Below are positions 42,655 through 51,220 of a DNA stretch of 64,000 nucleotides, piece after piece. The stretch covers positions 1 to 64,000 of the forward strand of contig DATEDF010000019.1 of NCBI GenBank assembly GCA_035286465.1, given 5' to 3'. Below the pieces are notes generated by a model, which saw only the letters and a program-made list of their open reading frames with translations, was not told the DNA's origin and did not search any database. This DNA comes from Fen-1231 sp035286465 (GTDB lineage: Bacteria; Gemmatimonadota; Gemmatimonadetes; Gemmatimonadales; Gemmatimonadaceae). Each line of letters begins with the position of its first letter. Position 1 is the stretch's first letter. Both the position numbers and the translations under genes were made by a program.

Positions 42655-43563
42655 CTAGCCCCTGGGGTGGAACTGTTTGTGCACGCTCCTGAGGTACTCG
42701 CGGTCCACGTGCGTGTAGATCTGCGTCGTGGAGATGTCCGCGTGGCCCAGCATCTCCTGCACCGCGCGCAGGTCAGCCCCGCCCTCGAGCAAGTGCGTCG
42801 CGAACGAGTGCCGAAGCGTGTGCGGGCTCACACGCTTCTCGATGCCCGCTCGCTCGACGTACTTGCGCAGGATCTTCCAGGCGCCCATCCGCGAAAGCGG
42901 CCGGCCGCGCGCGTTGAGAAAGAGCCGCCCCTTCCCCTCCCCGCGCTCCAACCGGTTGCGCGTCTCCCGGAGGTACATCCCGACGGCGCCGATGGCCGAG
43001 CGCCCGATCGGGACGAGCCGCTCCTTCGACCCCTTGCCGAACACGCGCACGACGCCGTCGTCGAGCCGCACGTCCTGCAGTCCGAGCGTGATCCACTCGC
43101 TCACGCGGAGACCCGCCGCGTACGCGAGCTCGAGGAGCGCGCGATCGCGAAAGACGAGCGGCTCGTCTACGGAGACCGCCGCCAGCAGGCGCCTCACCTC
43201 GTCCACGGTGAGCACCTCGGGCAGCGTGTGCCACTTCTTCGGTGCCTCGAGTCGCTCGCTCGGATCGCTCTGGAGACGGCCCTCCCCCAGGAGGAACTTG
43301 AAATAGGTCCTGGTGGCCGAGATCGAACGCCTTATGCTGGCAGGCGATAGGCCAATGTCCTTCAAGTGGTACACGAACTCGCGCAGGAAGTGGGGAGTGA
43401 GTCGTTCGGGGGCCGTGAGGCCCTTCACGGTTGCCCATTCCGCGAGGCGCGCGAGGTCGCGTTGGTAGGCCTCGAGGGTGCGGGCCGACGCCCCTTCGTC
43501 CGTCGCCAGGAACTCGTGGAAGGACTCCAACAGGAAGGCGCGCGCGACGCCGTCCGGGAGCAT
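42655..43563 (-). CDS. xerD: Tyrosine recombinase XerD
   Basis: A 302-residue tyrosine recombinase that resolves chromosome dimers at dif with XerC. The N-terminal SAM-like domain (about 10-95) binds DNA. The catalytic set is R153 (GLRVSE), K177, H248 and R251 (HTLRHSF), H274 and the nucleophile Y283 (TQIYTHV), each 4-5 positions from E. coli XerD. The start is the ATG that overlaps the dedA stop (TGATG); the frame is open further but only within dedA. A putative dif site is at 23872-23899. Confidence 0.95.
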   Translation of the reverse strand: MLPDGVARAFLLESFHEFLATDEGASARTLEAYQRDLARLAEWATVKGLTAPERLTPHFLREFVYHLKDIGLSPASIRRSISATRTYFKFLLGEGRLQSDPSERLEAPKKWHTLPEVLTVDEVRRLLAAVSVDEPLVFRDRALLELAYAAGLRVSEWITLGLQDVRLDDGVVRVFGKGSKERLVPIGRSAIGAVGMYLRETRNRLERGEGKGRLFLNARGRPLSRMGAWKILRKYVERAGIEKRVSPHTLRHSFATHLLEGGADLRAVQEMLGHADISTTQIYTHVDREYLRSVHKQFHPRG

Positions 43564-44228
43564 CAGTGGTCCTTCGGCACGGGCGCGTCCCGCGCGTCGG
43601 CCACGCGCCGCGCGGCGCGCCGGCGCATCGCGACCACGACGAGGATCGCGAAGAGCAAGCCGGCGACGAGCGCGACGGCGCCCGCCTCGCGCACGAAGCG
43701 CTTCACGCCCGCCCGCACCGAATCCCAGTCGTCGCCGAGGCGAAAGGCGATCCACGCGATCGCGCCGTACCAGATGGCGGATGCGACGAGGAACACGAAC
43801 GCGGTGCGCACGGGCGGCACGCGCGTGGCGCCGGCCATCGGTGGGGTGAGCGCGCGGAGCCCGGGGAGAAAGCGGCTCACGAAAAGCGCGGTCATCCCGT
43901 ACCGCGAGTACATCACCTCCAGTCGTTGCTCGAGATTCTCGATGCCGGCCTTCCGGAGCCGCGCGTGCAGCCAGTCGGCGCCGAAGTGGCGCGCCGCCGA
44001 GTACACCACCATCGTGCCGGTGACGCTCCCGAGGACGATCGCGCCCGTGGTCAGCCCGAGGTCGGCACCACGGCGCGCCGCGAGAAAGCTCCCGAGTGCC
44101 ACCACGACGTCGGCCGGGACCGGCGGGAAGACGCCTTCGATGAACGCCATCAAACTCAGGAGGGCGTAGAGGGCGCCGATGGGGATGGTCGAGAGCCAGT
44201 GCGAGACGGCGTCGAGAAACTCGGACAT
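43563..44228 (-). CDS. DedA-family membrane protein
   Basis: A 221-residue membrane protein with about five hydrophobic segments. FIEGVFPPVPADVVV near residue 30 with its acidic residue and SRFLPGLRALTPPMAG near 118 are the DedA/SNARE-associated (VTT) signatures, including the conserved Arg. DedA proteins act in membrane lipid homeostasis, and some recycle undecaprenyl phosphate or move phosphatidylethanolamine. Which lipid applies here is unknown. Gap of 72 bases to ispF, filled partly by 7-bp repeats; coupled to xerD downstream. Confidence 0.92.
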   Translation of the reverse strand: MSEFLDAVSHWLSTIPIGALYALLSLMAFIEGVFPPVPADVVVALGSFLAARRGADLGLTTGAIVLGSVTGTMVVYSAARHFGADWLHARLRKAGIENLEQRLEVMYSRYGMTALFVSRFLPGLRALTPPMAGATRVPPVRTAFVFLVASAIWYGAIAWIAFRLGDDWDSVRAGVKRFVREAGAVALVAGLLFAILVVVAMRRRAARRVADARDAPVPKDH

Positions 44229-44236
44229 GTCAGCGC

Positions 44237-44257
44237 TGGCGGACGGCGGACGGCGGA
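44237..44257 (+). repeat. Three perfect 7-bp tandem repeats (GGCGGAC)
   Basis: GGCGGAC three times without interruption (44237-44243, 44244-44250, 44251-44257) in the ispF-dedA gap. On the coding (-) strand it reads GTCCGCC. Same unit length as the arrays at 19890 and 45848. Confidence 0.85.
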
Positions 44258-44300
44258 CGGCCGCGGCAGGTGGTCGCGGCGCGGCGAACGGCGAAGCGTC

Positions 44301-44780
44301 TCACACCGGCTCCAGCGTGGCCACGGCGATGACGGCGAGTCCGCGTCCCTTGCCGATCCAGCCCATGCGCTCGTTCGTCTTCCCCTTGACCATCACGGCG
44401 CCGGGTTCGACGCCGAGTGCGCCGGCGAGCTTGGCCCGCATCCGGTCGCGATGGCGGCTGAGCGCCGGGCGCTCGCAGATCACGGTGACGTCCGCCTGGG
44501 TTGGACGCCACCCCGCCTCCGCCACGCGGCGCACGGCGAGCCGGAGCATCTCCATGGAGTCGCGTCCCGCGTTGGCCGGATCGGTGTCGGGGAAGAGCTC
44601 CCCGATGTCGCCGACGCCGGCGCCGCCCAGGATCGCGTCCGTCACGGCGTGGGCCACGGCGTCGGCGTCGGAATGGCCGACCAGGGTGACCTCGGCCGGG
44701 ATCTTCACGCCGGCGAGGAGCACGCCGTCGCCTTCGGCGAAGCGGTGCGAGTCATACCCGATTCCGACGCGCGTGGTCAC
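44301..44780 (-). CDS. ispF: 2-C-methyl-D-erythritol 2,4-cyclodiphosphate synthase
   Basis: A 159-residue trimeric enzyme of the MEP isoprenoid pathway. The zinc ligands are D10, H12 (GYDSHRF) and H44 (GHSDADAVAHA), with family spacing. KGKTNERMGWIGKGRG near 133 is the C-terminal signature. Length is standard. It lies 10 bases after mqnC; polyprenyl chains from this pathway feed menaquinone and lipid carriers. The usual partner ispD is not in the window. Confidence 0.97.
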   Translation of the reverse strand: MTTRVGIGYDSHRFAEGDGVLLAGVKIPAEVTLVGHSDADAVAHAVTDAILGGAGVGDIGELFPDTDPANAGRDSMEMLRLAVRRVAEAGWRPTQADVTVICERPALSRHRDRMRAKLAGALGVEPGAVMVKGKTNERMGWIGKGRGLAVIAVATLEPV

Positions 44781-44790
44781 GGCCGGCGGC

Positions 44791-45825
44791 TCACGCGGCG
44801 GCCGGGGCTGGGTCGTCCAGGAGCTGGTAGTTCTGCTGCCGCCGGCGAGGGGTGAACCCCGCTACGCGGATCAGCCGCTCCATCTCGCCGATGGACGTGC
44901 GGAAAGTCGTGTTGGCCGCGGAGACGACGTTCTCCTCGAGCATCAGCGACCCGAAATCGTTGCACCCGAAATGGAGCGCCGTCTGCCCGATTTTCATTCC
45001 CATCGTCACCCAGCTCGCCTGGATGTTCGGGATGTTGTCGAGCACCACGCGCGCGAACGCCGTCGTGCGAAGGTAGTCCACGGCGTCGGTCTTCGGCTGG
45101 TGGCTCATCGTCGGCGTGTTCTCCGGTTGGAGCGGCCAGCAGATGAACGCCGTGAACCCGCCTGTGCGGTGTTGCAGGTCGCGCAAGCGACGCAGGTGCT
45201 CGAAGCGCTCCTCGAGCGTTTCGCCGATGCCGTACATCATCGTGCACGAGGTCTTGAGTCCCTCCTGATGCGCGATCTCCATGACTTCGAGCCAGCGGTC
45301 GGCGCCGGCCTTCTTGCGCGCGACCTGGTCGCGCACGCGCTGCACGAGGATCTCGCCGCCGCCGCCGGGAATCGAGTCGAGCCCCGCCGTGATGAGCTCG
45401 CGGATGATCTCGCGCGCGTCCATCCGGTAGAGCGTGCTCCAGAAATCCACCTCGCTCGGGCTGAATCCGTGCACGTGGATCGGGTGGTGCCGCTTGATGT
45501 AGCGGAGCAGATCGAGGTACCACGCGAAGGGGATGTACGGATTGTGACCGCCCTGCATCAGGATCTGCACGCCGCCCAGGGCCTTCACCTCGTCGATCTT
45601 GGCGCCGATCTGCTCGTAGCTGAGCGTCCACCCTTCCGCGTGTCTCGGGCGCCGGTAGAATGCGCAGAAGCCGCAGTCGGCGACGCACACGTTCGTGTAG
45701 TTGATGTTGCGATCCACGATGTACGTGACGATGTCGTCCGGATGCGCGGCGCGGCGCGCCCGGTCGGCTTCGGAGCCGAGCTCGAGCAGCGGGGCGCGCT
45801 TGAACCAGTCAAGGAGGTCACGCAT
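44791..45825 (-). CDS. mqnC: Cyclic dehypoxanthinyl futalosine synthase MqnC
   Basis: A 344-residue radical SAM enzyme that cyclises dehypoxanthinyl futalosine in the futalosine menaquinone pathway. The cluster cysteines are C47, C51 and C54 (CVADCGFCAFYRRP, normal CX3CX2C). LMQGGHNP near 89, SPSEVDFWS near 122 and the C-terminal MTMGMKIGQTALHFG-type segment are typical. Length matches the family. It follows mqnA in the order mqnE-mqnA-mqnC, separated by 58 bases with 7-bp repeats. Confidence 0.97.
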   Translation of the reverse strand: MRDLLDWFKRAPLLELGSEADRARRAAHPDDIVTYIVDRNINYTNVCVADCGFCAFYRRPRHAEGWTLSYEQIGAKIDEVKALGGVQILMQGGHNPYIPFAWYLDLLRYIKRHHPIHVHGFSPSEVDFWSTLYRMDAREIIRELITAGLDSIPGGGGEILVQRVRDQVARKKAGADRWLEVMEIAHQEGLKTSCTMMYGIGETLEERFEHLRRLRDLQHRTGGFTAFICWPLQPENTPTMSHQPKTDAVDYLRTTAFARVVLDNIPNIQASWVTMGMKIGQTALHFGCNDFGSLMLEENVVSAANTTFRTSIGEMERLIRVAGFTPRRRQQNYQLLDDPAPAAA

Positions 45826-45847
45826 CGGGAAACGACAACGGCGAGTA

Positions 45848-45868
45848 GACGGGAGACGGGAGACGGGA
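45848..45868 (+). repeat. Three perfect 7-bp tandem repeats (GACGGGA)
   Basis: GACGGGA three times in a row in the 58-base gap between mqnA and mqnC. G-rich on the + strand, C-rich in the transcript. Confidence 0.85.
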
Positions 45869-45883
45869 GACCGTGCGCGTGTG

Positions 45884-46717
45884 CTACGCGGCGGAGAGGA
45901 AGGCGAGGCGGCCGGGCGCGACCTTGCCGGCGAGCGTGAGGCGGCGATAGAACTCGGTGAGGCCGCCCAGGTGCGGGTAGCTCAGGCCGTAGTCGAGGCC
46001 GCTCAGATACTCGTGGCACGCGCCGACCGAAACGCCGGTGCGCTCGTGCGCCTGGGCGGCGAGCAGGTGCAGGTGCCGCAACCCCCAGTTGCGCGACTCG
46101 ATGAGTGCGGCGTGCACGGCCAGCGCCTGCGCGGTCTCGGCGGTGCGCTGCGCCACCCAGACCGCGAAGACGAACGGCAGTCCCGTCCACGCCTTCCACT
46201 CTTCGCCGAGATCGTAGGCGAACGGGTACGGTTCGACGATGGCGTGCGAGCGCAGGACCAGCGCCGCGTCGCCGATCACGAGACGTGCCGCGCAGTCCGC
46301 GGCCGCGTCCGCCCGACGCAGATCCGCCGCTTCCGCGTCGCCCGGCACGAACTCCGGCCGCGCCTTCCACACCTGTTCGAAGAGCATCTCGAGCAGGTGC
46401 ACGCTCGTCATTGAGCTTCGGCTCACCAGCACCCTCGCGCCACCCAGCTCGGCCGCGGGCCGTCTCGAAAAGAGCATGACGCTGCGCACGGGGCCGTCGC
46501 AGGAGATCGCGAGATCGGGAAGGAGGAGGTAGCGTTCCCAGGCCCGCGCGTACTCGACGGCCGAGACCACGCTCACGTCGAGCGCGCCGGCCGCCATGAG
46601 CGCGTTGAGCGCGGTGGGCACGCCCTCCACGACCTCGGCCCCCAGCCGCACGACGCCGCGGTCCACGGCGCCGTACACGGGGAAGCAGTTCACGTAGGGG
46701 ATGCGGCCGACGCGCAT
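45884..46717 (-). CDS. mqnA: Chorismate dehydratase MqnA
   Basis: A 277-residue periplasmic-binding-protein-like enzyme that dehydrates chorismate to 3-enolpyruvylbenzoate, entry step of the futalosine pathway. The start RIPYVNCFPVYGAV, then VVSAVEYAR near 50 and VSRSSMTSVHLLEML near 98, are characteristic. An ATG at 46717 is used here; the GTG at 46723 that overlaps the mqnE stop as GTGA is equally possible. No signal peptide. It sits between mqnE and mqnC, which perform the next radical SAM steps. Confidence 0.95.
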   Translation of the reverse strand: MRVGRIPYVNCFPVYGAVDRGVVRLGAEVVEGVPTALNALMAAGALDVSVVSAVEYARAWERYLLLPDLAISCDGPVRSVMLFSRRPAAELGGARVLVSRSSMTSVHLLEMLFEQVWKARPEFVPGDAEAADLRRADAAADCAARLVIGDAALVLRSHAIVEPYPFAYDLGEEWKAWTGLPFVFAVWVAQRTAETAQALAVHAALIESRNWGLRHLHLLAAQAHERTGVSVGACHEYLSGLDYGLSYPHLGGLTEFYRRLTLAGKVAPGRLAFLSAA

Positions 46718-46719
46718 CG

Positions 46720-47910
46720 TCACGCCGCCGCCGGCGCGGGAGCCGGCGCATCGAACGTCCGGATCACCCGGTAGAGCGAATCTCGTTCGGCCGGCACCTT
46801 GCCCGCGCCGCGGATCAGCCGGAGGAGCCCGTCGAGCGACATCGCCTGCGGTGTCTGCGCCCCGACCGCGTGGTAGATCTTCTCCCGCACCACCGTCCCT
46901 TCCAGATCGTTGACGCCGAAGTGCAGCGCGACCTGCGAGAGCGACTGCGTGACCATGATCCAGTGCGACTTGACGTGGCGGAAGTTGTCGAGGAACAGAC
47001 GGCTCACCGCGACCATCCTGAGGTCGTCCACGCCGCTCGTCGCCGTTCCCTGCCGGCCAAGCTGCCGCCCCAGCTCGTTGTCGTCGGGATGATAGGCGAG
47101 CGGGATGAAGGCGAGAAAGCCGCCCGTCTCGTCCTGCAGGTCGCGGAGCATCGTGAGGTGCTCCACGCGGTCCCGTGCGCTCTCGACGTGGCCGTAGAGG
47201 ATCGTGCAGTTCGTGCGGATCCCGAGGTCGTGCGCGGTGCGGTGCACGCCGATGTAGTCGGCGCCCGCAAGCTTCTTGCCGGCGATCTGTTCGCGCACGG
47301 CGAGGCTGAAGGTCTCGGCGCCGCCGCCGGGCATCGTGTCGAGCCCGGCCGCACGCAGGGTGAGCAGCACCTCGCGCCACGGCATCTTCTCGATGCGCGC
47401 GAGATGCGCGATCTCCACGGCGGTGAGCGCCTTGATGTGTACGTGCGGGAAGTTCGCCTTGAGCGCGCGGAACATCTCGGCGTAGTAGGAGAGCCCCGCC
47501 TTCATGTCGAGCCCGCCCACGATGTGGAACTCCTTGGTGAGTCCGTCCGCCGCCTGCGCCGCCTCGGCGAGCACCTGGTCGAGCGTGTAGCGATACGCGC
47601 CGGCCTCCCTGGGGAGGCGGGCATAGCCGCAGAACGTGCACGTCCTGCGCAGCACGCACACGTTGGTCGGGTTGATGTGCTGGTTCGCGGCGAACGTCAC
47701 CGTGTCGCCGTTCTTCGTGCGGTTCACCGCGTCGGCGAGCAGGCCGAGGCCGAGGAGGTCACCGGACGCGAAGAGCGCGAGCCCGTCGTCGCCGCTGAGC
47801 CGTCCGCCGGAGAGCACCGTCTCCGCGATGCGGCGCAGGGCGGGATCGGTGAGACGCCCGAGGTCGAGATCGGACGGCGCGTCCGCGAGCCGGCTCGCGA
47901 CGTCGCTCAC
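46720..47910 (-). CDS. mqnE: Aminofutalosine synthase MqnE, with atypical cluster motif
   Basis: A 396-residue radical SAM enzyme joining 3-enolpyruvylbenzoate and SAM into aminofutalosine. NPTNVC, FHIVGGLDMKAGLSYY and FIPLAYHPDDNELG are MqnE-like. The cluster cysteines are spaced CX5CX2C (C85, C91, C94) instead of the usual CX3CX2C. I chose the GTG at 47910, 4 bases after the fabF stop. A GTG at 47958 would add 16 residues but overlap the conserved end of fabF. First gene of the mqnE-mqnA-mqnC set, directly behind the fatty-acid genes. Confidence 0.93.
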   Translation of the reverse strand: MSDVASRLADAPSDLDLGRLTDPALRRIAETVLSGGRLSGDDGLALFASGDLLGLGLLADAVNRTKNGDTVTFAANQHINPTNVCVLRRTCTFCGYARLPREAGAYRYTLDQVLAEAAQAADGLTKEFHIVGGLDMKAGLSYYAEMFRALKANFPHVHIKALTAVEIAHLARIEKMPWREVLLTLRAAGLDTMPGGGAETFSLAVREQIAGKKLAGADYIGVHRTAHDLGIRTNCTILYGHVESARDRVEHLTMLRDLQDETGGFLAFIPLAYHPDDNELGRQLGRQGTATSGVDDLRMVAVSRLFLDNFRHVKSHWIMVTQSLSQVALHFGVNDLEGTVVREKIYHAVGAQTPQAMSLDGLLRLIRGAGKVPAERDSLYRVIRTFDAPAPAPAAA

Positions 47911-47914
47911 GCCG

Positions 47915-49156
47915 TCACTCTGCGAAGCGCCGGATCGCGAGACAGGCGTTGTGGCCACCGAACCCGAACGAGTTGCTGAGCACGACGTCCACGGGCCGCT
48001 TCACCGGCGCGTTCGGCGTGTAGTCGAGGTCGCACTCCGGATCGGGTGTCCGGTAGTTGATGGTCGGCGGCGCCACGTTGTCCATGATGGCGAGCGTCCC
48101 GAGGATGAGCTCGACCGATCCGGCCGCGCCGAGCATGTGCCCCGTGGCGCCCTTGGTGGAGCTGACGCTCAGGCGCCTCGTGTGCGGCCCGAAGACCGCC
48201 TTGATGGCCTTCGTCTCGTTGAGGTCGTTGGCGGGCGTGGACGTGCCATGGGCGTTGATGTAGTGGATGTCGGCGGGGCCGACGCCCGCGTCCCGCATCG
48301 CGCGGTGCATCGCCCGCTGCGCGCCCTCGCCGTCGGGCGCGGGCGCCGTCATGTGGTACGCATCGGCGGTCGCGCCGTACCCCACGAGCTCCGCGTGGAT
48401 GCGTGCCCCGCGGCGGCGCGCGTGCGCGAGGTCTTCCAGAATGACGATGCCGGCGCCCTCGCCCATCACGAATCCGTCACGCGTCGCATCGAACGGGCGG
48501 CTGGCGGTCTCCGGGGAGTCGTTCCGCTCGGAGAGCGCCTTCATGTTCGTGAAGCCGCCGATCGCCATCGGTGTGACCGTCGCCTCCGCGCCCCCGGCGA
48601 TGATCACGTCCGCGTCGCCGTACTGGATCGTGCGGAACGCCTCGCCGATGGCGTGCGCGCTCGTCGCGCAGGCGGAGACCGTCGCGAAGTTGGGGCCCCT
48701 CGCGTCGAAGCGCATCGAGACGATGCCCGCGGCGATGTCCGCAATGAGCTTCGGAATGAAGAACGCGGAGATCTTCCCCGGCCCGTGCCGCCGGTACACG
48801 TCGTGTTCCTCTTCGAAGCTCTTGAGCCCGCCGATGCCGCTGCCGAGGATCACGCCGGTGCTGTCCGGGTCGTACCCCCCGGAGGCGAGGCCCGCGTCGT
48901 CCATCGCCATGACCGCCGCGGCCATCGCGTAGTGGGTGTACGGGTCGGCCCGCTTCACTTCCTTGCGGTCCATGTACTTCAGGGGATCAAAGCCCTTCAA
49001 CTCGCAGGCGAAGCGGACGTCGAAGCCCGACGCGTCGAACTTCGTGATCGGGGCCGAGCCGGATGTGCCCGCGAGGATGGCGGCCCACGTCGTCGCCTGG
49101 TCGTTCCCGACGGGCGTGACACACCCCATGCCGGTCACGACGACGCGACGCCGCAT
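47915..49156 (-). CDS. fabF: 3-oxoacyl-ACP synthase II (FabF)
   Basis: A 413-residue condensing enzyme that elongates acyl-ACP with malonyl-ACP. The catalytic triad C163 (SACATS), H303 (NAHGTST) and H340 (GATGHMLGAAG) falls at exactly the E. coli FabF numbering. Length matches. ATG overlaps the acpP stop (TGATG). Two histidines indicate the KAS I/II class rather than FabH. It is the last gene of the fatty acid block. Confidence 0.98.
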   Translation of the reverse strand: MRRRVVVTGMGCVTPVGNDQATTWAAILAGTSGSAPITKFDASGFDVRFACELKGFDPLKYMDRKEVKRADPYTHYAMAAAVMAMDDAGLASGGYDPDSTGVILGSGIGGLKSFEEEHDVYRRHGPGKISAFFIPKLIADIAAGIVSMRFDARGPNFATVSACATSAHAIGEAFRTIQYGDADVIIAGGAEATVTPMAIGGFTNMKALSERNDSPETASRPFDATRDGFVMGEGAGIVILEDLAHARRRGARIHAELVGYGATADAYHMTAPAPDGEGAQRAMHRAMRDAGVGPADIHYINAHGTSTPANDLNETKAIKAVFGPHTRRLSVSSTKGATGHMLGAAGSVELILGTLAIMDNVAPPTINYRTPDPECDLDYTPNAPVKRPVDVVLSNSFGFGGHNACLAIRRFAE

Positions 49157-49395
49157 CAGGCCCCGATCTTCGCGTTCAGATAGGCGGTCGCGTCACCTAC
49201 GGTGCGCAGCTTTTCGGCGTCCTCGTCGGGGATGTCAATGTTGAACTCCTTCTCGAACTCCATCACCAGCTCGACGATATCGAGGCTGTCGGCTCCAAGG
49301 TCCTCGATGAAGCTCGCCTCGTTCGTCAGCTTCTCCCGCTCGACGCCGAGCTCCTTTTCGATGATATCCTTGACCTTCTCCGAATGATCAGCCAT
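49156..49395 (-). CDS. acpP: Acyl carrier protein
   Basis: A 79-residue acidic four-helix carrier. Ser37 in GADSLD receives the 4'-phosphopantetheine arm. EFEKEFNIDIPDEDAEKL near 49 is the typical helix III recognition region. ATG at 49395 has GAGG 9 bases before it; the frame extends upstream, but the family start is clear. It has its own strong promoter, as expected for one of the most abundant proteins. Confidence 0.98.
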   Translation of the reverse strand: MADHSEKVKDIIEKELGVEREKLTNEASFIEDLGADSLDIVELVMEFEKEFNIDIPDEDAEKLRTVGDATAYLNAKIGA

Positions 49396-49435
49396 GACGA
49401 AAGACCTCGGGGCGGTAGGGTGGAAGAACCGGTGA

Positions 49436-49464
49436 AATATAGTCGCCGCTTCCCCGCTCGTCAC
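49436..49464 (-). promoter_or_regulatory. Promoter of acpP-fabF
   Basis: On the - strand: GTGACG (49464-49459), a 17-base spacer and TATATT (49441-49436). It overlaps the last bases of fabG. Transcription would start near 49429, leaving a leader of about 33 bases with GAGG before the ATG. An internal promoter here lets acpP be made in excess over fabG and fabD. Confidence 0.7.
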
Positions 49465-50195
49465 ATCAGGAGGCCACCGTCCACGACCAGCACCTGGCCC
49501 GTGATGTAGGAGGCGAGTTCACTCGAGAGAAAGGTCACCGCCGAGGCCACGTCGGCGGGTGTCCCGAGGCGCTCCAGCGGGATCATGCCCTCCAGCGTCG
49601 CGCGCGCCTCGGGGGTCATGGCGGCCGTCATGTCGGTCGCAATGAATCCCGGAGCGACCGCGTTGCAGAGGATGTTCCGCGAGGCGAGCTCCTTGGCCAC
49701 CGACTTGGTGAGGCCGATGAGTCCGGCCTTGCTGGCGGCATAGTTCGTCTGTCCCTTGTTGCCCATCATCCCCACGACGCTGGCGACGTTGACGATCCGC
49801 CCCCATCGGCGCTTCATCATGCCGCGGCTCGCGGCGCGGATCGCGACGAACGCGCTCCGCAGATTCACGTTGAGCACCGCGTCCCAGTCCTCGTCCTTCA
49901 ACCGCACCATCAGACTGTCGCGCGTGATGCCGGCATTGTTCACGAGGATGTCGCAGGAGCCGAGCTGGTCCTCGACGTCCTGCACCGTCCTCGTGACGTC
50001 CGCGGGGACGCTCACGTCGCAGTGGAAGGCACGCGCGTTGCCGATCTCCGCCGCCACCGCGTCCGCGCCGGCCTTGTTGAGGTCCACGACTGCGACTTTC
50101 GCTCCGGTCGCCGAGAGTGCGACCGCGATGGAGCGGCCGATGCCGCGTCCGCCACCCGTGACGAGCGCGACTTTTCCGGACAGGTCGATGTGCAT
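49461..50195 (-). CDS. fabG: 3-oxoacyl-ACP reductase FabG
   Basis: A 244-residue short-chain dehydrogenase reducing 3-ketoacyl-ACP with NADPH. The cofactor loop GGGRGIG is at 14-20, NNAG near 86, and the catalytic Ser139, Tyr152 and Lys156 (NYAASKAG) are in place. The C-terminus ...GQVLVVDGGLLM is FabG-specific. I chose ATG at 50195 (MHIDLSGK); the 14 codons upstream (ATG 50237) encode Pro/Ala-rich low-complexity residues from the C-rich leader. Confidence 0.97.
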   Translation of the reverse strand: MHIDLSGKVALVTGGGRGIGRSIAVALSATGAKVAVVDLNKAGADAVAAEIGNARAFHCDVSVPADVTRTVQDVEDQLGSCDILVNNAGITRDSLMVRLKDEDWDAVLNVNLRSAFVAIRAASRGMMKRRWGRIVNVASVVGMMGNKGQTNYAASKAGLIGLTKSVAKELASRNILCNAVAPGFIATDMTAAMTPEARATLEGMIPLERLGTPADVASAVTFLSSELASYITGQVLVVDGGLLM

Positions 50196-50199
50196 GGCA

Positions 50200-50221
50200 G
50201 GGAGGGTAGAGGGTGGGAGGG
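50200..50221 (+). repeat. G-quadruplex-type G-run in the fabG leader (non-coding strand)
   Basis: Five GGG tracts in 22 bases with loops A, TAGA, T and A on the + strand, immediately upstream of the fabG start. The mRNA is C-rich here. The G tracts also show partial 7-base periodicity (GAGGGTA, GAGGGTG), like the intergenic heptamer arrays elsewhere. Confidence 0.65.
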
Positions 50222-50240
50222 CGGAGGCGGCGTCCATCGC

Positions 50241-51176
50241 TCACGACGCGAGCTGGAGCAGGGATTCGACCTCGGACGCGGTGCCGCAGGGCACGGCCCG
50301 ATGCTGCGGCGCGAGCCGCTTCAGGAGGCCGGTCAGCACGTTGCCCGGGCCCATCTCCACGAAGAGCGCGCCCGGATGATCGGCCGCCATCGCCTGGATG
50401 AGGGTGACCCAGCGCACGGGGCTGACGAGCTGCCTGCCGAGAAGCTCGCGCGCCAGCGCCGCGCCGGCGACGCGCTCGCCGGTCACGTTCGAGTAGACGG
50501 GGTACGAGGGGTCGGCCCAGTGTGCTCCGGCGAGCGCGAGGGCGAGTCCGGGAAGCGCGGACGCCATCAGCGGCGAATGAAACGCGCCGCTCACATTGAG
50601 GCGGACCGCCCGCTTGGCGCCGGCCGACTTGGCGAGCGCCATCGCGCGGTCAACGCCGGCGATCTCGCCCGAGACGACGACCTGCTCGGGCGCGTTGTAG
50701 TTGGCGGGGACGACCACTCCCGCCGCGCCGGCCTCCGCGCAAATCTGCTCGATCGGACGCTCGAGCACGCCGAGAATCGCCGCCATCGCGCCGGGACGGG
50801 TGGTGCCCGCCTCGTGCATCAGTTCGCCGCGGCGGCGTACGAGTCTCACGGCGTCCTCCAGCGGCAGCGCGCCCACGGCGTGAAAGGCACTGAACTCGCC
50901 GAGCGAGTGCCCCGCGGCGGCACGGACACGCGGCGCGATGCGGTCCCGCACGATCGCCCAGACCGCGGCGCCGTGCGCGAGGAGCGCGGGTTGCGCGTTG
51001 TGCGTCAGCGTGAGCGCGTCGGCCGGACCGTCGAACGCGACCGTCGAGAGCGTCGTCCCCAGGGCGTCGTCCACGCGCGTCCAGACGTCGCGCGCGGCCG
51101 GATAGGCCTCGGCGAGGTCCTTCGCCATCCCGGGCTTCTGCGAGCCCTGGCCAGGAAAGAGGAGGAGGACTTCCAT
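50241..51176 (-). CDS. fabD: Malonyl-CoA:ACP malonyltransferase FabD
   Basis: A 311-residue enzyme loading malonate on ACP. FPGQGSQ at 7-13, the nucleophile Ser91 in GHSLGE and the catalytic His200 in GAFHSPLM. Length is normal (E. coli 309). ATG at 51176 chosen; the frame is open upstream only within fabH. AGGAGGAGG-like purines (51156-51169 on + read as CCTCC on -) do not form a Shine-Dalgarno on the coding strand. Confidence 0.97.
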   Translation of the reverse strand: MEVLLLFPGQGSQKPGMAKDLAEAYPAARDVWTRVDDALGTTLSTVAFDGPADALTLTHNAQPALLAHGAAVWAIVRDRIAPRVRAAAGHSLGEFSAFHAVGALPLEDAVRLVRRRGELMHEAGTTRPGAMAAILGVLERPIEQICAEAGAAGVVVPANYNAPEQVVVSGEIAGVDRAMALAKSAGAKRAVRLNVSGAFHSPLMASALPGLALALAGAHWADPSYPVYSNVTGERVAGAALARELLGRQLVSPVRWVTLIQAMAADHPGALFVEMGPGNVLTGLLKRLAPQHRAVPCGTASEVESLLQLAS

Positions 51177-51220
51177 GCGGGGCGGCCGCCGTCCGCGCCG
51201 ATTCGGTTCGGCAGACTGCG

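Noticed and set aside
44237..45868. Short G-rich repeats as a CRISPR array
   Set aside because: Units are 7 bases, directly adjacent with no spacers, and no cas genes are present.
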